Shown: piece after piece, positions 24,568-31,878 of the stretch
Layout of the letters: each line of letters starts with the position of its first letter
Position numbering within the stretch: position 1 is the stretch's first letter
Assembly (NCBI RefSeq): GCF_026642255.1
Contig: NZ_CP113264.1
Location: 5,766,001-5,830,000 of the forward strand
Source of the DNA: Streptomonospora nanhaiensis
GTDB lineage: Bacteria > Actinomycetota > Actinomycetes > Streptosporangiales > Streptosporangiaceae
Direction: 5' to 3'
DNA: 64,000 bases
Notes under the pieces: model-generated
Databases searched by the model: none
What the model was told of the DNA's origin: nothing
The model's input: the letters and a program-made list of their open reading frames with translations, nothing else
Position numbers and translations under genes: made by a program

Positions 24568-25353
24568 TCAGGAGGGGCCCGTCAGGCCCTCCGCCCGCGG
24601 ATGGCCCCCCTGCTCCCGCTCCAGGTGCTCCATCGCCAGGGCGAAGTGCTCGCCCATGACGGTGGTGAGGTTCTCCGCCATCGCCTGGGCGAGGACCGCG
24701 TCCACGGCCTGCTGCGCGAGCGGGCGCACGCGCCGGATGAGTTCGGCCATCTCGGCGGTCTCCTCGCTGCGGACGACCGTGCCGGGGGCGTGTTCGGCGA
24801 TGATGTGCTCGGAGACCAGGCGGACCATGTGCTCGGCGACGCCGCCGACCTTGTCGCGCAGGTTCTCGGCTATGTCCAGGACCGAGCCCACGCTCATGCC
24901 GAGCTTGACGAGCTCGACGCCCGCGTGCAGCAGCCGGGGGCTGGGGACCCTGAAGCGCAGGCCGTCGCGTTCGAGGACACGCAGGTCGAGGGCGCGCTTT
25001 ATGGTCTTGGGCGTCACACCCTTGCCGAAGAGGTCCCGGAGTTCCCCGAGCGTGACGTAGTCGGCTATCTCGTCGCTCCAGGCGTCCCCTATGGCCGACT
25101 CGAAGCCGAGGATGTCGGAGAGGTCGCCGCCGCGCTCCCAGACCCGGAACATCTCACCGATGTTGGCGAACGTGTAGCCCCGCCGCAGCAGCTGGCCGAT
25201 GAGCCGCAGGCGTGCCAGGTGGGCCTCGGAGTAGATGCCCACGCGGCCCTCCCTGCGGGGAGGAGCGAGCAGACCTCGGTCCTGGTACACCCGGACGTTG
25301 CGGACGGTCGTGTCGGCAAGCCGGGCGAGTTCGTCAATGCGGTATTCGGCCAT
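24568..25353 (-). CDS. MerR-family regulator with long C-terminal domain
   Basis: 261 residues from the ATG at 25353. The N-terminal winged helix reads YRIDELARLADTTVRNVRVYQDRGLL, followed by the usual wing and IYSEAHLARLRLIGQLLRRGYT. The remaining 190 residues are helical (GVTPKTIKRALDLRVLERDGL, SVGSVLDIAENLRDKVGGVAEHMV) and should bind an effector; they lack the cysteine signatures of metal sensors. It is divergent from the first diiron gene. A dyad in the 17-base promoter spacer of that gene fits the way MerR proteins activate promoters, so this is the likely regulator of the oxidative cluster. Confidence 0.85.
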   Translation of the reverse strand: MAEYRIDELARLADTTVRNVRVYQDRGLLAPPRREGRVGIYSEAHLARLRLIGQLLRRGYTFANIGEMFRVWERGGDLSDILGFESAIGDAWSDEIADYVTLGELRDLFGKGVTPKTIKRALDLRVLERDGLRFRVPSPRLLHAGVELVKLGMSVGSVLDIAENLRDKVGGVAEHMVRLVSEHIIAEHAPGTVVRSEETAEMAELIRRVRPLAQQAVDAVLAQAMAENLTTVMGEHFALAMEHLEREQGGHPRAEGLTGPS

Positions 25354-25390
25354 GGGTCCAGCCTAGAGACCTCCCCGAAGGTTACCCGTC

Positions 25391-25446
25391 AGTAAATCCG
25401 CGCCTCCGGGCCATTGCACCATGACAACGAGCATTGTAACGTTTCC
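25391..25446 (+). promoter_or_regulatory. Promoter and operator of the first diiron gene
   Basis: TTGCAC (25414-25419), 17 bases, TAACGT (25437-25442) form a possible -35/-10 pair. The spacer holds the dyad TGACAACG-AG-CATTGTAA (25422-25439). The block from AGTAAAT (25391) onwards lines up without gaps with 26599-26654, including CCATTGCA and GTAACGTT. The start codon is 100 bases downstream. Confidence 0.65.
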
Positions 25447-25541
25447 GAAACAGGAGTGAGGGGCGTCACACGCCCGCCCGTCGCGACGCCCCCGCCGCCC
25501 CCTGCGGGGCCCCGCCCCGCGCTCCTTCGAGGAGGGACCAC

Positions 25542-26453
25542 GTGTCCGGACACACCGCGAAGACACCCCGGCTCACCGACCGGGAGGACATCGCCAGGCG
25601 CCTGCTGCGCGGATCGGCGAAGGCCTCCTTCGACCCGCTCGTCGAGATCGACTGGGACGCCCCCGTCGAGGACCTCTGGGGGATGCGGCCCGAACGGGTC
25701 TCCCTCTACGGCACCCACCTGTGGGACCGGCTGACCGACGCCGAGCGGCGCAGGCTCAGCCGCCTGGAGATGGCCAGCACCATGGCCACCGGCATCTGGT
25801 TCGAGACGATCCTGATGCAGATGCTCGTCCGCCACGCCTACCACAACGACCCCACCACCAACCACGTCCAGTACGCCTACACCGAGATCGCCGACGAGTG
25901 CCGCCACACCGTCATGTTCGCCAGGGCGGTCGGGAAGCTGGGGTCCCGCGCCCACCGGCTCGACCCCGCCGCGCACTTCCTCGGCCGGGTCTTCAAGGCC
26001 CTCGCCCACGGCCCGCTGATCTTCGGCGGCGCGCTGTTCGTCGAGGAGATCCTCGACCAGCTCCAGCGGGAGATGATCGGCGACGAGGAGATCGAACCCG
26101 TGGTCCGCGCCACCTCCCGCATCCACGTGATCGAGGAGGCCAGGCACATCCGCTACGCCCGCGAGGAGTTCCACCGGGACTGGGCCGCCCGCGGCCCCCT
26201 CGACCGGGCCTACAGCCGCGTCGTCCTCGGACTGGTGACCTACTACTCCGCCACCCGGCTGGTGCACAGGAAGGTCTACGCGCAGCTCGGCCTCGATCCC
26301 CGGGAGGCCGCGCGGGCGGCCCGGCGCAACCCCCGCTTCATCGACAGCAAGACCCATCTGTCGCGCAAGGCCGTGAGGACGCTCGGCTCCGCCGGGGCGA
26401 TCTCCGGCCCCGGCGCGTACTTCTGGCGCAGGGCGGGGCTGCTCGGGCGCTGA
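25542..26453 (+). CDS. AurF-like diiron oxygenase (copy 1)
   Basis: 303 residues; the GTG at 25542 follows GAGGAGGGAC. The ligand set of AurF-type diiron enzymes is complete: E88 in WFET, E119 and H122 in DECRH, E168/E169 in LFVEE, and H195, E199, H202 in HVIEEARH. AurF itself oxidises an aryl amine to a nitro group; relatives act on other N or C atoms, so the substrate is open. It is 79-bp-identical in places to the copy at 27541. It has its own promoter with the shared dyad. No dedicated reductase is adjacent, but a ferredoxin pair exists at 48-49.5 kb. Confidence 0.87.
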   Translation: MSGHTAKTPRLTDREDIARRLLRGSAKASFDPLVEIDWDAPVEDLWGMRPERVSLYGTHLWDRLTDAERRRLSRLEMASTMATGIWFETILMQMLVRHAYHNDPTTNHVQYAYTEIADECRHTVMFARAVGKLGSRAHRLDPAAHFLGRVFKALAHGPLIFGGALFVEEILDQLQREMIGDEEIEPVVRATSRIHVIEEARHIRYAREEFHRDWAARGPLDRAYSRVVLGLVTYYSATRLVHRKVYAQLGLDPREAARAARRNPRFIDSKTHLSRKAVRTLGSAGAISGPGAYFWRRAGLLGR

Positions 26454-26598
26454 CGGCGCCCGCCCCCTCCCCCTCTGCCCTTCCCCCTCCGTCCCTCCCG
26501 CCCCCGGCGCCCCCGCACCGCCGCGGCCGGGAGCGGCGCCCGGCCGGCGTCCGCGCGCGGGCACCGGCAGGCACCGGCAGGCACCGAACCTACTCGCG

Positions 26599-26654
26599 AG
26601 TAAATTTCCCATCTCAACCCATTGCATTGTGACAATGCTCGTTGTAACGTTCCC
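26599..26654 (+). promoter_or_regulatory. Promoter and operator of the SDR-diiron-monooxygenase operon
   Basis: TTGCAT (26622-26627), 17 bases, TAACGT (26645-26650), with the dyad TGACAATG-CT-CGTTGTAA (26630-26647) in the spacer. It has the same layout as 25391-25446, with AGTAAAT 31 bases before the dyad in both. The SDR gene begins 28 bases after the -10 element. Confidence 0.68.
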
Positions 26655-26677
26655 GCAATGACTGTGGAGGAGATCAC

Positions 26678-27529
26678 ATGACGCCCCCCTCGCCGCGCCA
26701 CCTGCGCCGGCTGCCCGGCCGGAACGCCGTCGTCACCGGCGCCTCGGGAGCCTTCGGCAGCGCCACCGTGGCCGTCCTCCGCCACCTCGGCGTGAACGTC
26801 GTCGGCATCGACCGCAAGCCCTCCCCCGGCGTCATCGGCTGCGACGTCACCGACGACGGGCAGGTGCGGGACGGCGTCGCGGAGGCCGTCGAACAGCTCG
26901 GCGGACGCCTGGACCTGCTCGTCCACTACGCGGGCGTCGGCCCCTCCGTGGACATCGGCCACGCCCCCGGCTCCCCCGCCCACCAGGCGCTGGAGGTCAA
27001 CCTCCTGGGCACCTGGCGGGTGACCGCGGCCGCGATGCCCTCCCTGCTCGAGAGCAGGGGGCGGATCGTCGTCACGTCGTCGCTGCTGGCCAACCTCCAG
27101 CTCCCGCTGGCGGGCGCCTACACGGTCTCCAAGCGCGCGGTCGCCGCCTACGCCGACTGCCTCCGCGCCGAGTACGGGACCCACGTCGGCGTGACGACCG
27201 TGTTCCCCGGCTACGTCGACACCCCCATCCACGACAGCTCCCGGGCCACCGGCGCCTCCCTCGACGGCCTCGTCCCCGCCGAGCGGACGCGGGACACGGT
27301 GATGGCCGTCGTCCGGGCCGCCGCCGCCCGGCGCGCACCGCGCGACGTGGCCTCCACCGCCCTGGGCACCGCTGCCCTGCACCTGACCAGGCACTTCCCC
27401 GGCGCCACCGAGCAGATCGTCTCGCTCCAGCTCGGCCTGCTGCTCGCGGACGGCGCCTTCGACGGGGCGGAGATCGCCCGGGGCCTCCACGCACGCCACG
27501 GCGGCCCCGCCACCCAGAACGCGTCCTGA
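26678..27529 (+). CDS. Short-chain dehydrogenase/reductase
   Basis: 283 residues from the ATG at 26678 behind GGAGGAG. The classical SDR nucleotide motif TGASGAFG (20-27), the HYAG stretch in place of NNAG, VVTSSLL with the catalytic serine and AYTVSKRAV with Y148 and K152 are all present. It should oxidise or reduce an alcohol/ketone with NAD(P). It is the first gene of an operon with the second diiron gene (11-base gap), both under the shared dyad promoter. The partner enzymes suggest that it acts on an intermediate made or used by the oxygenases. Confidence 0.87.
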   Translation: MTPPSPRHLRRLPGRNAVVTGASGAFGSATVAVLRHLGVNVVGIDRKPSPGVIGCDVTDDGQVRDGVAEAVEQLGGRLDLLVHYAGVGPSVDIGHAPGSPAHQALEVNLLGTWRVTAAAMPSLLESRGRIVVTSSLLANLQLPLAGAYTVSKRAVAAYADCLRAEYGTHVGVTTVFPGYVDTPIHDSSRATGASLDGLVPAERTRDTVMAVVRAAAARRAPRDVASTALGTAALHLTRHFPGATEQIVSLQLGLLLADGAFDGAEIARGLHARHGGPATQNAS

Positions 27530-27540
27530 GGAGGGACCAG

Positions 27541-28452
27541 ATGACTGCGGAGACCACGGCCGGGCCCCGGCTCACCGACCGGGAGGACATCGCCAAGCGC
27601 CTGCTGCGCGGATCGGCGAAGGCCTCCTTCGACCCGCTCGTCGAGATCGACTGGGACGCCCCCGTCGACCCCGGCATGTGGGCCATCCGCCCCGAGCGGA
27701 TCTCCCTCTACGGGACGTACCTGTGGGACCGGCTCTCCGACGCCGAGCGCAAGGAGCTCTCACGCCTGGAGGTGGCCAGCGTCGCGACCATCGGCATCTG
27801 GTTCGAGACGATCCTGATGCAGATGCTCGTGCGCCACGCCTACCACAACGACCCCACCACCAACCACGTCCAGTACGCCTACACCGAGATCGCCGACGAG
27901 TGCCGCCACACCGTCATGTTCGCCAAGATGGTGCAGAAGCTCGGCTGGGAGGCGCACCGGCTGGACCCGGTCACCTACCACCTGGGCCGCGTCTTCAAGG
28001 CCATCGCGCACGGCCCGCTGATCTTCGCGGGGGCGCTGTTCGTCGAGGAGGTGCTCGACCAGCTCCAGCGCGAGGCCGTGCCGGACGAGCAGATCCTCCC
28101 CCTGGTGCGCTCGGTCGCCCGCATCCACGTGGTGGAGGAGGCGCGGCACATGCGCTACGCCCGCGAGGAGTTCCAGCGCGACTGGGTCACCCGCGGCCCC
28201 CTCAACCGGGCCTACAGCCGCATCGTCCTCGGACTGGTGACCTACTACTCCGCCACCCGGCTGATCAACCCCAAGGTGTACGCGCAGGTGGGGCTCGACC
28301 CGAAGGAGGCCTACGAGGTCGCCCGGAAGAACCCGCACTGGATCGGCACCAAGACCTGGGCCGCGCGCAAGGTGGTCGGCACCCTGGGCACCGCCGGGGC
28401 CATCACCGGACTGGGGCGGTACTTCTGGCGCAAGGCCGGGCTCCTCGGCTGA
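27541..28452 (+). CDS. AurF-like diiron oxygenase (copy 2)
   Basis: 303 residues from the ATG at 27541 behind GAGGAGGGACC. The same ligand set as copy 1 is present (WFET, DECRH, LFVEE, HVVEEARH). Long DNA segments are nearly identical to copy 1: about 100 bases near the start and about 130 around the DECRH motif differ at one position each, while other parts differ more. That mosaic suggests gene conversion between the copies. Differences cluster in the N-terminal loop (DPGMWAIRPERI) and the C-terminal 50 residues, so the two may bind different partners or substrates. Confidence 0.87.
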   Translation: MTAETTAGPRLTDREDIAKRLLRGSAKASFDPLVEIDWDAPVDPGMWAIRPERISLYGTYLWDRLSDAERKELSRLEVASVATIGIWFETILMQMLVRHAYHNDPTTNHVQYAYTEIADECRHTVMFAKMVQKLGWEAHRLDPVTYHLGRVFKAIAHGPLIFAGALFVEEVLDQLQREAVPDEQILPLVRSVARIHVVEEARHMRYAREEFQRDWVTRGPLNRAYSRIVLGLVTYYSATRLINPKVYAQVGLDPKEAYEVARKNPHWIGTKTWAARKVVGTLGTAGAITGLGRYFWRKAGLLG

Positions 28453-28785
28453 CGCGTCCCCGCGGGACCGCCCGCACGGCCCGCTCCCCGGGGGCGCCCC
28501 TCCGCGGGACCCTCCCCGCCGCCGTCGGACCGCCGCGCACCGCGACCGGCCCCCGGCCCCACAGACCCGCCGCCGGAAGACGAGACGCGCCACGTCTTCC
28601 GGCGGCGGCCCCGACCTCCCGGGGGCGAAACGCGCCACGCCCCCGGGAGCCGCACCTCCCGGAGGCGAACGCGCCTCGCCTCCGGGCGGCGACTCCCCCG
28701 GGGGCGTACGCGCCACGTCCCCGGGGGCCACACCCCCGCCTCGGGAGGCACCACCCCGGGCCGGTTCGCACGAAGGGACCAGAAC
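28453..28785. other. 333-base spacer between the second diiron gene and the monooxygenase gene
   Basis: It contains the four-hairpin array at 28567-28727. No promoter resembling the two dyad promoters and no extra gene was seen, so the spacer is probably transcribed as part of the operon. Confidence 0.6.
28567..28727 (+). repeat. Four tandem hairpins with different stems and a common ACGCGCC loop
   Basis: Stems lie at 28567-28581/28594-28608 (15 bp), 28616-28627/28638-28649 (12 bp), 28658-28667/28677-28686 (10 bp) and 28695-28706/28716-28727 (12 bp, one G-U pair on the plus strand). Every loop contains ACGCGCC. Stem sequences differ between units but remain paired, and the inner end is always close to GCG/CGC. 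This looks like a structured RNA element or a row of protein sites, not a simple terminator. Confidence 0.75.
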
Positions 28786-30372
28786 GTGACCGAAGCACCC
28801 CCGCACTTCCGGGTGGCCGTCATCGGGTCGGGATTCGCCGGCCTCGGCATGGCCGTCCGGCTCAAGCAGGCCGGTCTGGACGACTTCGTGGTCCTGGAGC
28901 GCGCCGACGACGTCGGCGGCACCTGGCGCGACAACGACTACCCGGGCGCCGCCTGCGACGTCCCCTCCCACCTGTACTCGTTCTCGTTCGCGCCCAACCC
29001 GCACTGGAGCCGCACGTTCTCCCCCCAGTCCGAGATCTGGGAGTACATGAAGCGGGTGGCCGGGGAGTACGGCGTGGACCGGCACGTGCGCTACGGCAGC
29101 GACGTGCGCTCCGCGCGGTGGGAGCCCGACGGCAACCGCTGGCGGATCACGACCGACGGCGGCACGGTGACCGCCCAGTTCCTGGTGAGCGGGGCCGGCC
29201 CCCTCGCCGACCCGTCCTACCCCGACATCAAGGGCCTGGACTCGTTCGAGGGCAAGCTGTTCCACTCCGCGGAGTGGGACCACGGCCACGACCTCGCCGG
29301 CCGGAGGGTCGCGGTGATCGGCACCGGGGCGTCGGCCATCCAGTTCGTCCCCCGGATCCAGCCGGAGGTCGGCGCCCTGACGCTGTTCCAGCGGACCGCC
29401 CCGTGGGTGATGTTCCGCCACGACCGCGACATCACCAGGGTCGAGAGCTGGCTGTACCGGACCTTCCCGGTCACTCAGCAGATCGCGCGCAAGAGCATCT
29501 ACTGGGGTCGGGAGACCTACATCCTCGGCTTCGCCAAGAACCCGAGGCTGCTCACCGTCGTGGAGCGGCTCGGCAGGGCCAACATCGCCCGCAGCGTCAA
29601 GGACCCCGTGCTGCGGGCCAAGCTCACCCCGGACTTCCGGGCGGGCTGCAAGCGCATCCTGATGTCCAACGACTACTACCCGGCGCTGGCCAGGCCCAAC
29701 GTCGACGTGGTGACCGACGGCATCACGGAGATCCGCCCCCACGCGGTCGTCACCCGGGACGCGTCGGGCCGCGAGACCGAGCACGAGGTCGACACCGTCA
29801 TCCTCGGCACCGGCTTCCACGTCACCGACCCGCCGATCGCCCAGCGCATCCTCGACGCGGAGGGCCGCTCCCTGGCCGAGCACTGGGGCTCCGACGTGCG
29901 GGCGTTCCGGGGCACCACGGTCGCCGGCTTCCCCAACGCCTTCGTGCTGGCCGGGCCGAACACCGGGCTGGGGCACACCTCCCAGGTGTTCATGATCGAG
30001 GCGCAGATCCGGTACACGATGGAGGCGCTCAAGTACCTCTGCAAGCACGGGCTCGACCGGTTGGACGCGCGCCCGGAGGCGGAGAGGGCCTACAACGACA
30101 TGGTGGACGAGTCCATGGAGGGCACCGTGTGGGTGTCCGGCGGCTGCGACAGCTGGTACCTGAACGAGGAGGGGCGCAACACGACGCTGTGGCCCACCTT
30201 CACGTGGGACTTCGCGCTGCGCACCCGCTGGTTCGACCCGCACAACTACGACCTGCGGGTGGACCGCGCTCGCACGCGCGGCGCCCGCCGCCCCGCCGTC
30301 GCGGCCCGGGGGCCGGCGGTCGGCGGAACGAGAAGGAGAGGGAGAAGGAGGGCCGATGAGCGGGTTCGGTGA
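28786..30372 (+). CDS. Flavin-containing / Baeyer-Villiger-type monooxygenase
   Basis: 528 residues from the GTG at 28786 behind GAAGGGACC. The FAD fold has GSGFAGLGMA; DVGGTWRDNDYPGAACDVPSHLYSFSF-type residues follow. The Baeyer-Villiger fingerprint FxGxxxHxxxW is present as FEGKLFHSAEW (154-164), and the NADPH fold shows VIGTGASAIQ. Later FHVTDPP and GPNTGLGHTS match the family. Such enzymes insert oxygen into ketones or oxidise heteroatoms. The nearest functional theme I know is the mycobacterial MymA/EthA group. The last codons overlap the DUF4873 gene by 17 bases. Confidence 0.88.
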   Translation: MTEAPPHFRVAVIGSGFAGLGMAVRLKQAGLDDFVVLERADDVGGTWRDNDYPGAACDVPSHLYSFSFAPNPHWSRTFSPQSEIWEYMKRVAGEYGVDRHVRYGSDVRSARWEPDGNRWRITTDGGTVTAQFLVSGAGPLADPSYPDIKGLDSFEGKLFHSAEWDHGHDLAGRRVAVIGTGASAIQFVPRIQPEVGALTLFQRTAPWVMFRHDRDITRVESWLYRTFPVTQQIARKSIYWGRETYILGFAKNPRLLTVVERLGRANIARSVKDPVLRAKLTPDFRAGCKRILMSNDYYPALARPNVDVVTDGITEIRPHAVVTRDASGRETEHEVDTVILGTGFHVTDPPIAQRILDAEGRSLAEHWGSDVRAFRGTTVAGFPNAFVLAGPNTGLGHTSQVFMIEAQIRYTMEALKYLCKHGLDRLDARPEAERAYNDMVDESMEGTVWVSGGCDSWYLNEEGRNTTLWPTFTWDFALRTRWFDPHNYDLRVDRARTRGARRPAVAARGPAVGGTRRRGRRRADERVR

Positions 30373-30706
30373 TGACGAGGAGGAGTACCGGGGCACGGTC
30401 ACGGTCGTGCTGCCCGGTCCGTCCGACGGGGAGGACGGCGCCGCCGTCGAGGTGGACGCCCACCTCGCGGGCAACTTCTCGCCCCTGACCGGCGACTACC
30501 GGTGGCGGGGCCGCCTGTCCGCGAGCCCCGAGGTGACCTCGGCCTTCCGGGAGGGCGCGCGCACCGTCGTGGTCCGCACGCCGGACGGGTTCGAGGGCAC
30601 CGGCGCCCTGGGCGAACCCAACCTGTGGGGAGGCCACCCGGTCAACGGGGCGGGCTCCCCTCCCTTCGCGGTCCCCCGGATCGACGTCGACGAGCTCGAC
30701 GCCTGA
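30356..30706 (+). CDS. DUF4873 protein
   Basis: 116 residues. The ATG overlaps the end of the monooxygenase gene and has GAAGGAGGGCC before it. It shows EEYRGTVTVVLPG, VEVDAHLAGNFSPLTGDYRWRG-type residues and a central DGFEGTGALGEPNLWGGHPV, the DUF4873 pattern. To my knowledge this domain often accompanies flavin monooxygenases or is fused to them, so the overlap supports a joint task such as substrate binding or complex formation. There is no catalytic motif, signal peptide or membrane segment. The end IDVDELDA is acidic. Confidence 0.8.
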   Translation: MSGFGDDEEEYRGTVTVVLPGPSDGEDGAAVEVDAHLAGNFSPLTGDYRWRGRLSASPEVTSAFREGARTVVVRTPDGFEGTGALGEPNLWGGHPVNGAGSPPFAVPRIDVDELDA

Positions 30707-30828
30707 CCCCCCGAACGTCCCCCCGGGCCACGCGCCGACCCGGGGGGACACCCCCGCGGCGCGACCGCCGTCCCGTCCCCGCCCCGGGGCGGCACCCCTG
30801 AGCACCCCCAGAGCGAGAGGCAACCCCG

Positions 30829-31725
30829 ATGGCCATCCGACACGTGGGCCGCGCCCGCGAACTCCAGGTCCGCTCCGCCGACGGCACGCTGCTGCACGCC
30901 GAGGTCCGCGGCCCCGAGGACGGGCCGACCCTGGTCCTCGCCCACTGCTGGGCGACGTCGCTGGCCTCGTGGGGGCCGGTGGTGCGCGAGCTGGACCCGA
31001 ACCTGCGCGTGGTGCTCTACGACCAGCGCGGACACGGCCGCTCGCAGACGCCCCTGACCCGGGCCGGGTACAGCACGGACAAACTGGCCGACGACCTGTG
31101 CGCCGTGCTGGAGGCGACCGTCCCCGAGGGGCGCCGGGCCGTGGTCGCCGGGCACAGCATGGGCGGGATGACGATCATGGCCGCCGGGGACCGCAGGGTG
31201 TTCCGGGACAGGGCGGGGGCCGTGCTGCTCACCAACACCGGGTGCACCCAGCTGCCGAAGCGCTCCACCGCCATCCCGCTGCCCGGCCCGCTGGGCGCGC
31301 TGGGCGCGAGGGCGTTCCTCCAGGCTCCGCTCCCCCTGGGCCCGGCCAACGCGGTGAGCGCGCGGGCGCTGAAGTTCCTGGTGATGGGCAAGGAGGCGGA
31401 CCCGCGCACGGTGAGGCTGTGCGCGAGGCTGGTGCACGCGTGCGGCGGCGTGCCGCGCGGCCGGTGGGGCGGGGTGATGAGCGGGCTGGAGCTGGACGAC
31501 ACGGCGCGGCGGATCTCGGCGCCCACCGTCGTGGTGGTGGGCACGCAGGACAAGCTGACCCCTCCGTGGCACGCGCACCACATCGCCGGTCTGCTCCCGA
31601 ACTGCGAGGAGGTGCGGGAGGTCCCCGGCACCGGCCACATGGGCCCGCTGGAGAACCCGCGCGTCCTGTCCGACCTGCTGGAGAAGCTCGCCGTCGACCA
31701 CCTGCGGGCGGAGCTCGCCGCCTGA
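30829..31725 (+). CDS. Alpha/beta hydrolase
   Basis: 298 residues from the ATG at 30829 behind GAGAGGCAA. The fold shows LAHCWATS (oxyanion), YDQRGHGRS, the nucleophile AGHSMGGM, an acid in VVGTQDKLTPP and the histidine in GTGHMGPLE: a complete triad. It follows the DUF4873 gene by 122 bases and should be the last gene of the cluster. After a Baeyer-Villiger step it could open the ester or lactone that is formed; this is inferred from order. The mycobacterial mymA operon has a hydrolase (LipR) in the comparable place. Confidence 0.85.
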   Translation: MAIRHVGRARELQVRSADGTLLHAEVRGPEDGPTLVLAHCWATSLASWGPVVRELDPNLRVVLYDQRGHGRSQTPLTRAGYSTDKLADDLCAVLEATVPEGRRAVVAGHSMGGMTIMAAGDRRVFRDRAGAVLLTNTGCTQLPKRSTAIPLPGPLGALGARAFLQAPLPLGPANAVSARALKFLVMGKEADPRTVRLCARLVHACGGVPRGRWGGVMSGLELDDTARRISAPTVVVVGTQDKLTPPWHAHHIAGLLPNCEEVREVPGTGHMGPLENPRVLSDLLEKLAVDHLRAELAA

Positions 31726-31878
31726 GGCACGGCGCCCCGGCACCGGGCCCGACCCCCTCTGCACGTCACCGGAGGTGCCGACGTGCCTCCGCGGCGAACC
31801 GGGGAGCCCCCGCCCGCTCCAGCAGGGCGAGGACGCCGGGAACCGTCGTCGAAGGAAGCGAAAGCCCCGGCGGGCGGG

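Noticed and set aside
27678..30359. An 893-residue rightward frame across the diiron and monooxygenase genes
   Set aside because: Low-complexity Arg/Pro translation in the second frame of recognised genes; long stop-free frames are expected at this GC content.
27760..30474. A 904-residue leftward frame opposite the diiron and monooxygenase genes
   Set aside because: Antisense shadow; motifs are found only on the plus-strand genes.
20031..31725. A classical polyketide or peptide biosynthetic cluster
   Set aside because: No ketosynthase, carrier protein, adenylation module or terpene cyclase was found; the genes are oxidative enzymes only.
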